64,000 bases of DNA. It comes from Syntrophorhabdaceae bacterium. Lineage in GTDB: Bacteria > Desulfobacterota > Syntrophorhabdia > Syntrophorhabdales > Syntrophorhabdaceae. This document shows, one piece after another, positions 17,510-24,805 of this stretch. A model generated the notes under the pieces. It worked only from the letters and a program-made list of their open reading frames with translations. It was not told the DNA's origin and ran no database searches. Both the position numbers and the translations under genes were made by a program. The DNA is taken from NCBI GenBank assembly GCA_036504895.1, contig DASXUJ010000088.1:21296-85295 (forward strand), in the 5' to 3' direction. Position 1 is the first letter of the stretch. The number at the start of each line of letters is the position of its first letter.

Positions 17510-18589
17510 TCATCTGACAACGGTAGGTGCGTTGTACACGCCGTATGTTAAGGCGAAGCTCTCTCCCTGCCAGAGGAAAAGCTGCTTGATGTACTGGTCC
17601 ACGAAGCGGTCCGCCTCCGCAATCGCGGTCCTCGGCACGAAAATAACGCTGTTGTTCGGGACTATTATATCTTCTTCCACCCTCAGGCTGTGCATCGCAT
17701 TTTTGAGGTTGACGGTCCGGATCACGGGCTGGTTCTTGTCATCCCAGTAAAGGATCTTTACTTTGCCCAAGGACCCCGTGGTAAGGACCCCTCCCACCAT
17801 GGCAATCGCCTGCAACACCGTCATCGGTTTCGCCATCACGAGAGGGCCCGGCCTTTGGACCTCTCCAAAAACGAATGTACGGTTTCCCGCGAGGGTTTCG
17901 ATGAGGACGGAAACATTCAGGTTATTGAAATCATGCCTGTATTCCAGCACGATGGCGTCTTTCAGCTCGTCGATCGTTCTGCCCGCGGCCTTCATTCCCC
18001 TCAGGAGGGGGAGATATATATTGCCGTCAGGGCCTACGGTCACGAGCTTTGCCTGGCCCCTGGGCGCATTGGTTATGGCCTTTTGAAGCTCCGTAATCTT
18101 CGACGAATATTTATTCACCGTGACGGTGATTGTCGGTTTATTGAGGATATCTCCGTAGGTCTCGCTGATCGACGATGCGAGCTCCAGGGGTTTGAGCCCG
18201 GCCGCGGCGAAGTCCCCCTTGATGGGGAGGGTGATCTTGCCGTCAGGGCGTACCACGACGGTCCTGTTGAACCCCGGCTGATAGAAGAAGTCGACGTTCA
18301 GCTCATCGTTCACGCCGACCCGGTAGTCCTGGGCCTCGGCGGTAAGGGAAAGGTGGTACATGATCTCGAGCACGTCCCCGGGAGAAAGCCTGTAGAGGCT
18401 CAGCCCTTCGCGGATATTTTTAATAATGCTCATACGGATCTTCGACTTTTCCGTATCGCTGATCTCGTCGATTACCTTCACCGTGCCGTCCACCTTCATT
18501 TCCTGGGTGCGGACCCCGCATCCCCCCACAAAGCACGCGAAGAGAATAGAAATGCAAAGAAATAAACCTGCATGGAGCATCCTGTTCAT
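17510..18589 (-). CDS. wza: Wza-like polysaccharide export outer-membrane lipoprotein
   Basis: An outer-membrane export protein of about 359 residues. The signal peptide ends in FVGGCGV, a lipobox, so the mature protein is a lipoprotein. LSPGDVLEIMYHLS starts the poly-export domain, and VRPDGKITLPIKGDFAAAGL and TVGPDGNIYLPLLRGMKAAG are the paired strands that feed into SLBB-like ring domains; VFGEVQRPGPLVM is a further SLBB start. A C-terminal segment with DQYIKQLFLWQ could be the membrane-crossing helix. I use ATG 18589, preceded by AAGGTGG; the frame also allows GTG 18595. It is the first gene of the exopolysaccharide operon, with a strong promoter about 165 bp upstream. The symbol is by role. 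Confidence 0.88.
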   Translation of the reverse strand: MNRMLHAGLFLCISILFACFVGGCGVRTQEMKVDGTVKVIDEISDTEKSKIRMSIIKNIREGLSLYRLSPGDVLEIMYHLSLTAEAQDYRVGVNDELNVDFFYQPGFNRTVVVRPDGKITLPIKGDFAAAGLKPLELASSISETYGDILNKPTITVTVNKYSSKITELQKAITNAPRGQAKLVTVGPDGNIYLPLLRGMKAAGRTIDELKDAIVLEYRHDFNNLNVSVLIETLAGNRTFVFGEVQRPGPLVMAKPMTVLQAIAMVGGVLTTGSLGKVKILYWDDKNQPVIRTVNLKNAMHSLRVEEDIIVPNNSVIFVPRTAIAEADRFVDQYIKQLFLWQGESFALTYGVYNAPTVVR

Positions 18590-18595
18590 TTCCAC

Positions 18596-18755
18596 CTTAA
18601 CCTTTTCATTTTTTTGCGCGACCCCGGACCATTACAAGATGATCTGGTATGGAATCCCTGTAAAGCGGCCCCGGGACATGATTTTTTACAGGCTACCGCC
18701 ATCGCGGGGGCCTTCAGCTTAATCATCTCGTGGTCCTCTCCAATAGAATATCATT
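18596..18755 (-). other. Untranslated leader of the exopolysaccharide operon
   Basis: Between the promoter at 18756-18785 and the wza start lies about 160 bases with no reading frame. It contains an 8-bp inverted repeat, CCTGTAAA at 18657-18664 and TTTACAGG at 18685-18692, with a 20-base GC-rich loop, and a short GGC-GGTA-GCC hairpin next to it at about 18691-18700. Either could be a regulatory RNA structure or protein site. It does not match a riboswitch class that I can name. The rest of the gap up to 18932 holds only the promoter and GC-rich sequence without genes. Confidence 0.4.
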
Positions 18756-18785
18756 ATTATCAGGAACTTAAGCTTCATTTGTCAA
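18756..18785 (-). promoter_or_regulatory. Sigma-70-type promoter of the exopolysaccharide operon
   Basis: On the minus strand TTGACA (18780-18785) is followed after 17 bases by TGATAA (18757-18762), or after 18 by GATAAT (18756-18761). This is near consensus and points at the wza-led operon, with transcription starting near 18749. No other promoter of this quality was seen within the operon. Confidence 0.75.
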
Positions 18786-18932
18786 GAAAAATCGTAACTT
18801 TACCTTTTGCGCTAGCAGGATTTCAGGGGATCGCCGCCTGTGACCGTCGCGGTTGCGGACGAGCCGGCCCGAAAGATGGGACGATGATTAATTAAATAAG
18901 GTAGTTACAAATTGAGGTCTCTATCCGGCACC

Positions 18933-20279
18933 CTAAAATACCGACTCGCCTATGATCTGCCAGCCTTGTTTTCCTTTGCGGAGATAGAGGAGTTTTTTGC
19001 TGTCACTCTTGAAGTTGTTTGATTGGTACTTTTGGTCGAACCTCACCACCGCAAACCTCGCGTCCTTGTCCTGGGCCATGAGGGCAGCGATATGCTCCAC
19101 TTTTATGTGGATCGATTTTTTGTTGCTGTTTACCTTTTCCTTATGTTTCCTGAAGGTTTCATAGTTCATCCCCTCGCTGTTGACGAAATCCGGGGCATAG
19201 AAGCTCAAATATTTTTTTGTATTGATGCTCTCCCATGCATGCCTCCATGCGCTCACGAAGCCCCTGATCTCTTCCGATGCGGCCTGCCATTTTTGATGCT
19301 CCGTGAACTGGAGGGTGTCGACGATTGCAATCGGGGTGCCCTGGGGTTTTATGATCCCTGCCAGCTCTTTGAGCACGTCGTTGGTAACCACGATGCAGCC
19401 CTTCGTATTGAGGAGGTCGGTAAGGTTTTTCTTATCGTTGTGGCCGTGGAGCCAAATGCCGTTCCCGTTCCTGCCTTCCTTGCGGTCCATGAGGTTCGGA
19501 TAGTTGAGCACAAAAGCGCCGGTGCCGTAATCGCCGGGAAGCTTATTGCCGGGGGTATAGCGGACCATGAAATAGATGCCCTTCGGAGTCGCGAAATCTC
19601 CCGCCTTCTTTTTGTCGCCGTTATTTGCCCCCAGGATACAGGGATAAGATTTGACAAGGGTGAATCTGCCGCTGCCGGAGCGCAACACGTGGAGCGCCCT
19701 CGCATCCTTCTCGCATATGAGCAGGTATTCGCCCTGGTCCGCGACTAAAAGAGGCGCAGGTATCGAATTGGAGGGAATCGCGAGCTTCACGGCCCTTTCA
19801 AGGGGCGGGGTCGCCGCCTTTACCTCTTCGAGGGAAACGGTCTTTTTGGCTTCCGGCAGCGAAGCGGTCTTCTTCGCTTCTTCCATTGGCGGGGTCTTTT
19901 TGGCTTCTTCTACGGGAGCGGTCTTCTTCCCCGGCAGCGGGGCGGATGGGACCGCCTTCTCCGGGAGGGCCTCGACTGGTTTTGCGCGGACCGTCTCCAC
20001 CGATGATTTTTCAGGGGCAGGGGCGGGCGCTTTCTTCTCGCGCTCCGGGGCCGTTAACGATGCGAGCAGCGCGCTTCCCTGGGGAGTTTTATTGAGGGCC
20101 TCCCGCAGCCGGCTCACTTTCTCGTTGGTCTGGTTCACGGCCCTGACAAGGTCGTGGGTTCTCTTCCTTTCTTTTACAAGAAGGTAAAGAAAGACGGAAT
20201 TGAGTAAAAGGAGCAGGGCGAGAAGACCGATGCCTATCTTTATGGGAGCCTTGAGTGAAATCCTATTTTCATCCTTCAT
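18933..20279 (-). CDS. L,D-transpeptidase (YkuD) with NTF2-like C-terminal domain
   Basis: A 448-residue membrane-anchored cell-wall enzyme. A single helix near residues 14-34 anchors it with the rest in the periplasm. A Pro/Ala/Lys-rich linker (~80-165) contains several EAKKT units of about ten residues. The YkuD domain (~180-315) has GIWLHGHN and the catalytic TKGCIVVTN; the cysteine is the nucleophile. Residues ~330-445 form an NTF2-like domain (SAWRHAWESINTKKYLSFYA) as in the Cds6-type transpeptidases. Such enzymes make 3-3 crosslinks or attach proteins to peptidoglycan. It is transcribed alone from a strong promoter at 20310-20338. Confidence 0.9.
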   Translation of the reverse strand: MKDENRISLKAPIKIGIGLLALLLLLNSVFLYLLVKERKRTHDLVRAVNQTNEKVSRLREALNKTPQGSALLASLTAPEREKKAPAPAPEKSSVETVRAKPVEALPEKAVPSAPLPGKKTAPVEEAKKTPPMEEAKKTASLPEAKKTVSLEEVKAATPPLERAVKLAIPSNSIPAPLLVADQGEYLLICEKDARALHVLRSGSGRFTLVKSYPCILGANNGDKKKAGDFATPKGIYFMVRYTPGNKLPGDYGTGAFVLNYPNLMDRKEGRNGNGIWLHGHNDKKNLTDLLNTKGCIVVTNDVLKELAGIIKPQGTPIAIVDTLQFTEHQKWQAASEEIRGFVSAWRHAWESINTKKYLSFYAPDFVNSEGMNYETFRKHKEKVNSNKKSIHIKVEHIAALMAQDKDARFAVVRFDQKYQSNNFKSDSKKLLYLRKGKQGWQIIGESVF

Positions 20280-20309
20280 TGCGACGACCGGAGACTTAAA
20301 TTGTGTATA

Positions 20310-20338
20310 TTTATAGAAGAGCGGCCGGGGTTTGTCAA
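20310..20338 (-). promoter_or_regulatory. Sigma-70-type promoter of the L,D-transpeptidase gene
   Basis: TTGACA (20333-20338) and TATAAA (20310-20315) on the minus strand are separated by exactly 17 bases, 31 bp before the ATG at 20279. Just upstream a 6-bp hairpin, GGCCTT/AAGGCC at 20349-20365, may mark the end of the preceding aminotransferase transcript, though no U-run follows it. Confidence 0.8.
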
Positions 20339-20404
20339 TAGTACAATTGGCCTTTCAGGAAGGCCCGCGCCCTTGCCCTTCGGAATGATTGCAGAATGAT
20401 CCAA

Positions 20405-21556
20405 CTATAAAGTCCGGAGCCATGCCTCCAGCCGGTCGCATCCCTCTTTGAGCCGGTCCAGGCTGTTTGCATAGGAGAAGCGCACATGAGAGCCCGCGCG
20501 GAAGGAACCGAAATCATATCCAGGGGTTATGGCGGTCTTGGCCTCTGCGAGCGCCCTTTCGACGAACTCCATACTGTCGAGTCCCCACCTCTCGATGCCT
20601 GCGTACACGTAAAAGGCCCCTTCGGGATCGAGGGGGATGCGGAATCCGAGGTCCTTGAGCCTCGGGAGTATGAAATCCCGCCTCTGCCAATAAGTCCTCC
20701 TCATCGTCTCGAGCTCATCGCCCGCATCGAAGGCGTGGAGCGCCGCAAATTGCGAGATGGAGGGGGGAGAGATAAAGACGTTCTGGGCAACCTTCTGGGC
20801 GGGCCTCACGAGCTCTTCGGGCACCACCATCCATCCGAGGCGCCAGCCCGTCATGGCATAGGTCTTCGAAAAACCATTGACTACGATGATCCCGTCCGAT
20901 ACGGCAAGGGCCGTCTTTATAGGCCCCTCATACCAGAGACCGGAGTATATCTCGTCCACAATAAGGGTCACCCCGCGGCCGGAGAGGAGGCGGTAGAGGT
21001 CTGCGAGGGCCCCGGGCCCATATATTGCGCCCGTAGGATTGGAGGGGTTGGAGACCACCGCCACGTGGGGCATCTCTCTGAGATCCCGGAAATGCTCCGC
21101 CGTCACCATATATCCCGTCTCCTCCGTCACGGGGATGGGCATGATGGCGGCATCCGCAAAGACGGCGAAGTTCCTGTAGCATGGGTAGCCGGGGTCGGCG
21201 AGGGCCAGCAGGTCCCCTCTTTCGAGAAGGACCGCCGCGAGGAGCATAAAGGCTCCCGAGGTCCCGTTGGTGATGATTATCCTGTCGGGGGAGATGTTGA
21301 CCCCATGCGATTTACGGTAAGATCCGGCGATCTTCTCCCGGAGTTCCCTGAGTCCCAGGCTGTGGGTGTAGAACGTCCTGTTCTCCCGTATCGCTTTTAC
21401 CGCCTCTTCCTTGACCGAAAGAGGACTCGGGAAATCGGGCTCCCCCACCTCCATATGGACGATGTCCTCGCCCCTGGCTTCCATCTCCTTTGCCTTCTCG
21501 AGAAGCTCCATTACATAGAAGGGGGTAATCTCCTGCGCCCGTTTCGTGATCTTCAT
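20405..21556 (-). CDS. Class I/II pyridoxal-phosphate aminotransferase
   Basis: A 383-residue fold-type I aminotransferase of the AspC/alanine aminotransferase group. MEVGEPDFPSP (about 36-46) is the substrate-specific loop, TNGTSGAFMLLAAVL the PLP phosphate region, VSNPSNPTGAIY the cofactor asparagine, VDEIYSGL the aspartate, and NGFSKTYAMTGWRLGW (about 229-244) carries the Schiff-base lysine; VRFSYANSLDRLKEG has the C-terminal arginine that binds the substrate carboxylate. Length is normal. It is followed by no close gene and preceded by a methyltransferase 15 bp away. The amino-acid substrate is not determined by these motifs. Confidence 0.9.
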   Translation of the reverse strand: MKITKRAQEITPFYVMELLEKAKEMEARGEDIVHMEVGEPDFPSPLSVKEEAVKAIRENRTFYTHSLGLRELREKIAGSYRKSHGVNISPDRIIITNGTSGAFMLLAAVLLERGDLLALADPGYPCYRNFAVFADAAIMPIPVTEETGYMVTAEHFRDLREMPHVAVVSNPSNPTGAIYGPGALADLYRLLSGRGVTLIVDEIYSGLWYEGPIKTALAVSDGIIVVNGFSKTYAMTGWRLGWMVVPEELVRPAQKVAQNVFISPPSISQFAALHAFDAGDELETMRRTYWQRRDFILPRLKDLGFRIPLDPEGAFYVYAGIERWGLDSMEFVERALAEAKTAITPGYDFGSFRAGSHVRFSYANSLDRLKEGCDRLEAWLRTL

Positions 21557-21570
21557 AGTGCCGCCATCGC

Positions 21571-22206
21571 CTAATTCCCTTTATCCGCTATTACCACGTG
21601 GTGGAGGCTCGTCTGCCAGAAAAGAAAGGGTATGCTCTTTCCCTTCCTTACCTCGAACCCGGTTTCCGTAAGCAAGGCGGTCACCTGCCGGGGCTTCCAC
21701 TGCCGCTCGTGTCCCGCGTCGTAGAAGGCTTCCTTGATCATGCCGAGGGCAAGGCGGGAGAGGAGGAAATTCCGGTCGTGGGGTATGACGATGATGAGGC
21801 GGCCCCCGGGGCTTAAGACCCTGTAGAGCTCGGCCACCCCTTCGGCGGGCTTCGCGAGGTGTTCGAGCACATCGATGCATATTGCCGCATCGAAGCGGCC
21901 CGAGGGTATGGCGAGGTCATAGACGTTCGAGCGGATCGCGGTCAACCCGAATTTCGTGCAGATATCGATGTTCTCCTCTTCGAGGTCCACGCCGACCACT
22001 TCTTTTCCGGGGAAAAGGGAGACAAGCTTCTCGAGGGCGATGCCCTCTCCGCAGCCTATATCGACAATGCGCGTGTGGCGGGGCAGGATTTGGGAGAAGA
22101 CGATATTGTCCCGGAAGTCCCAATACCAGCGTCCGGGTCCGCCTTTGGCGTACTGGTCCCTCTGGTAGAGCATCCCTTCTTTCGGCAGGTGGTGGTGTAC
22201 GGGCAT
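21571..22206 (-). CDS. Class I SAM-dependent methyltransferase
   Basis: A 211-residue methyltransferase. IVDIGCGEGIALEKLVSLFPGKEVVGVDLEEE (about residues 45-76; motif I is DIGCGEG, acidic end VGVDLEEE) and FDAAICIDVLEHLAKPAEGV (about 104-123) are textbook. LSPGGRLIIVIPHDRN is the post-I strand. The N-terminal YQRDQYAKGGPGRWYWDFRD is the cap seen in ubiquinone/menaquinone- or lipid-type enzymes. It lies 15 bp upstream of the aminotransferase and 60 bp downstream of the thioesterase gene, so it may be in one operon with both and rlmN. The substrate is unknown. Confidence 0.85.
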   Translation of the reverse strand: MPVHHHLPKEGMLYQRDQYAKGGPGRWYWDFRDNIVFSQILPRHTRIVDIGCGEGIALEKLVSLFPGKEVVGVDLEEENIDICTKFGLTAIRSNVYDLAIPSGRFDAAICIDVLEHLAKPAEGVAELYRVLSPGGRLIIVIPHDRNFLLSRLALGMIKEAFYDAGHERQWKPRQVTALLTETGFEVRKGKSIPFLFWQTSLHHVVIADKGN

Positions 22207-22266
22207 GGGGAAATGTACCAGAGTTGGCTCCCCTCTGTCAATTTTCCCGTCCCGCGGGATGTCCGT

Positions 22267-22761
22267 TCAGGGGGCCTGAAGTATCGAATAAAAATGGTCT
22301 TTTATCGAGGGGTCGGCCACGGAGAAATCGAAGCGCTCAATGAACTGCCCGAGGGGCAGGCCCTTTGCCTCGCGGAAGAGGGCATCGACCCGGGCGCACA
22401 TCTCGCCGCCGGTCGTCTCGATCCATGCCTCGGCGTGGAAGTCCCTGTCCTCCGTGTAGAGGTACCGGGCCTTGGCCTTGTGGAGGGTGTTGCACATCAC
22501 GGGTTTCACGAACTCCGACTCTGTTTTTCTCGTCATGCAGATCTTTTTCGTCTCCATGAAGATCACGGACCAGATCATCACATCGAGGATGCCGAAGATC
22601 ATGCCGCCGTGGACCACGTTCCTGTACCCGTCGAACCGGCGGTCCAGGTTGAGGTCGCATAGGACAAGGTGATCGTCATAGGTAAGGGTAAGCTGGAGTC
22701 CTTCCGGCCGTTCGGTGCCGCAGTAAAAGGAATCCCTGTATGCAGGCAATCTGCCTTTCAT
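22267..22761 (-). CDS. Hotdog-fold thioesterase (PaaI-like)
   Basis: A 164-residue hotdog protein. VVHGGMIFGILDVMIWSVI (about residues 48-66) is the characteristic H-G-G central helix start of PaaI-type acyl-CoA thioesterases, and the alternating strands KTESEFVKPVMC and KARYLYTEDRDFHAEAWIE complete the sheet. I use ATG 22761, whose ATGA overlaps the stop of rlmN; the frame upstream of it lies inside rlmN. It probably hydrolyses short acyl-CoA or acts in turnover of stalled CoA esters. The substrate is not visible from the sequence. Confidence 0.8.
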   Translation of the reverse strand: MKGRLPAYRDSFYCGTERPEGLQLTLTYDDHLVLCDLNLDRRFDGYRNVVHGGMIFGILDVMIWSVIFMETKKICMTRKTESEFVKPVMCNTLHKAKARYLYTEDRDFHAEAWIETTGGEMCARVDALFREAKGLPLGQFIERFDFSVADPSIKDHFYSILQAP

Positions 22762-23789
22762 GGGGCGCACTCCTCGAGATATTTCATGCCGAGCTGGCCG
22801 CAGGCCCCGGAAACGTCTTTTCCCCGGGAGTCCCGTATGATGGTGATGAAGCGCTTCTCATGGAGGTAAGCCTGGAACCGCTCGATTGTTTCGGGTGAAG
22901 GGGTTTTGAACTCGATATAGGGGGATTCGTTGCAGGGGATGAGGTTCACCTTGCACTTTACGCCTTTCAGAAGCTCCGCGAGCTCTTTCGCGTCTTCCAG
23001 AGAATCGTTGACCCCTTTTAACAGCACGTATTCGAAAGTGATCCGCACCCGTCCGCTCGCCTTGAACTCCTTCACGAACCTGATGATCTCCCGGATGGGG
23101 TACATCCGGTTTATGGGCATGAGGTAGGTCCTCTTCTCGTCGTTCGCCGCGTTAAGGGAGATGGCGAGGCTCGCCACCTTCGTCTGGATCGACTGGAGCC
23201 CTCCGATGAGTCCTACGGAGGAGATGGTCACCTTCCGGTGGGAAAAATCGAGGCCCAGGGAGTTCTTGATGATGTCGAGGGAGACGAGCACGTTGTCCAG
23301 GTTATCGATGGGCTCGCCCATGCCCATGAACACAATATTGGAAATGCGCATATCCCCGAGGTGTTGCCGCACCGCCATGATCTGGCCCACGATTTCCGAG
23401 GCGGAGAGGTTCCGCCTGAAGCCGATCTTCCCGGTTACGCAGAACCGGCACCCCATGCGGCAGCCGATCTGGCTCGAGACGCACAAGGTATTTCGCCCCT
23501 CTTCAGGCATGAAGACGCTCTCGATCAGGCTCCCGTCTTCGGTCAGAAGGCCGAACTTGATGGAGCCGTCCTCCGATTCGAGGGTATCGCTAATGACAGG
23601 AGTGGAGGTGGAGAACATGTCCGAGAAGACCCCGCGAAGGGATTTGGAGATATTTGTCATCTCCGAAAAATCGAGTACCCCCCGGTTATAAATCCAGTTA
23701 TAAAGCTGGCGGGCCCGGAACTTCTCGTTCCCGAGGGCCCCGATCACCTTCTCCAGCTCGGGCAGCGTAAGGTCATAAAAACTTTGCAT
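22758..23789 (-). CDS. rlmN: 23S rRNA (adenine-2503-C2)/tRNA A37 methyltransferase
   Basis: A 343-residue radical-SAM enzyme that methylates C2 of A2503 in 23S rRNA and often A37 of tRNA. The [4Fe-4S] motif is CRMGCRFC (about residues 110-117), the mobile catalytic cysteine is in DVSGACGQL near the C-terminus, and VFMGMGEPIDNLDNV and SVGLIGG are family signatures. The N-terminal domain with YNRGVLDFSEMTNISKSLR binds RNA. The frame opens with GTG 23795; ATG 23789 is preferred. A promoter with TTGCAC and TATTCT boxes lies at 23834-23862, and the thioesterase start overlaps its stop. Confidence 0.96.
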   Translation of the reverse strand: MQSFYDLTLPELEKVIGALGNEKFRARQLYNWIYNRGVLDFSEMTNISKSLRGVFSDMFSTSTPVISDTLESEDGSIKFGLLTEDGSLIESVFMPEEGRNTLCVSSQIGCRMGCRFCVTGKIGFRRNLSASEIVGQIMAVRQHLGDMRISNIVFMGMGEPIDNLDNVLVSLDIIKNSLGLDFSHRKVTISSVGLIGGLQSIQTKVASLAISLNAANDEKRTYLMPINRMYPIREIIRFVKEFKASGRVRITFEYVLLKGVNDSLEDAKELAELLKGVKCKVNLIPCNESPYIEFKTPSPETIERFQAYLHEKRFITIIRDSRGKDVSGACGQLGMKYLEECAP

Positions 23790-23833
23790 TGGCACGATGT
23801 CTCTCGGATTCGATGAGATAGGAAATAATCAAT

Positions 23834-23862
23834 AGAATAGCAGAAATGGGGGTGGGGTGCAA
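23834..23862 (-). promoter_or_regulatory. Probable promoter of rlmN operon
   Basis: TTGCAC (23857-23862) and TATTCT (23834-23839) on the minus strand are 17 bases apart and about 45 bp before the rlmN start. Each box has four or five matches to the sigma-70 consensus. Confidence 0.5.
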
Positions 23863-24024
23863 ATCCGGTTGAGAGGGTTGAGTATGGCGCGGGCCAAGGA
23901 GATAGATTTGCCCCCTATAATCCGGGATCAGCGAAAAATGTGGGTCTGCTGTTTTCTGACGGGCTTCTCCGGATTAAATCGGAAAGCGAGATCCAGAGGG
24001 GGCCATAAGCCCCCCCTGTTACCA

Positions 24025-24270
24025 TTAATCAGGCGATCCGGTTGACGCTGCCGGAGCCTTCTTTGCCTTCTTTGCTTTCTTGACCTTCATCTTTTTGGTT
24101 TTCTTCTTCTTCTTCGTCTTTTTGGCCTTCTGCTCGGGTGCTGCTTTCTCGGGAACAGTGACACTGTCCGGGGCAGAGGATGGCGGGGTCGTGGTTTCCT
24201 GTGTAAATCCAGGTGAGACAAAGACTACGGTTATGAGTAATGCGATCAGTATGACGAGTGCCTTCTTCAT
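24025..24270 (-). CDS. Small exported Lys-rich protein
   Basis: An 81-residue protein. Residues 1-25 are a clear signal peptide (KKALVILIALLITVVFVSPGFTQ); the mature part is short, Pro/Thr-rich, then almost pure lysine with Ala/Met/Val (AKKTKKKKKTKKMKVKKAKK). AGGAGG lies 8 bases before ATG 24270, a very strong ribosome site, which decides against the GTG at 24279. A GC-rich hairpin (AGGGGG/CCCCCT at 23997-24017) follows the stop and may end the transcript. No family is recognised. The high positive charge would suit binding to anionic polysaccharide, lipopolysaccharide, DNA or the outer membrane; this is inference. Confidence 0.7.
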   Translation of the reverse strand: MKKALVILIALLITVVFVSPGFTQETTTPPSSAPDSVTVPEKAAPEQKAKKTKKKKKTKKMKVKKAKKAKKAPAASTGSPD

Positions 24271-24279
24271 TTGGTTCAC

Positions 24280-24805
24280 CTCCTTTTTTCTTGTCCTTTG
24301 CTTCCCGGCTCACGTGGAGCCCTGCATATGCTACTACGGGTAAGGCGGAAAAACGAAACTTTTCTCTATGCCTTGCGAAGGGCGTTGTCATTATTATTGC
24401 GAAGGGATCATCCCCGCCTCTGCTCAATGAGGGGCCCATCAAATCACAATATGAGCATTTCGGATCGCTGCTGCAACCTTTTTCGAGACATGGAAACAAT
24501 GAGGAGGTCGCTTACTCCGGGAGGAGACTCCCGGGTTCGGGTGGCTTCAAAGCCGGGAATGTCCCCGCTGAAGGAGTTGTATGGGTACGTCAGGAATGGG
24601 CTTGGCCGGCGTGACGGAGGACAATAATTTCTTTTTCTTCCGCTCTTATTGACTCTGGTCAAGTAAAGCATCAGATTAAGTGGTATGGGTTAGATAAAAG
24701 AGGGTGCTTCGTAAAGGCGGAGACCTGAATTTCCCGGTATCCCGCCTCCTTGAAAGATCATGCCTTCCTGCCACCGAGAGAAACCTTCTTATCGACTGGT
24801 GGACC
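24280..24805 (+). other. Divergent intergenic region without recognised gene
   Basis: About 525 bp between the Lys-rich protein and the first hybrid kinase. Frames exist on both strands but none has a ribosome site with protein-like composition. A weak TTGACT box at about 24651 could belong to a promoter for the kinase. The kinase frame itself is open back to a GTG at 24704, but that part has no recognisable domain. Confidence 0.4.

Noticed and set aside
20486..21574. Plus-strand open frame of 362 codons
   Set aside because: It is antisense to the PLP aminotransferase and contains no domain.
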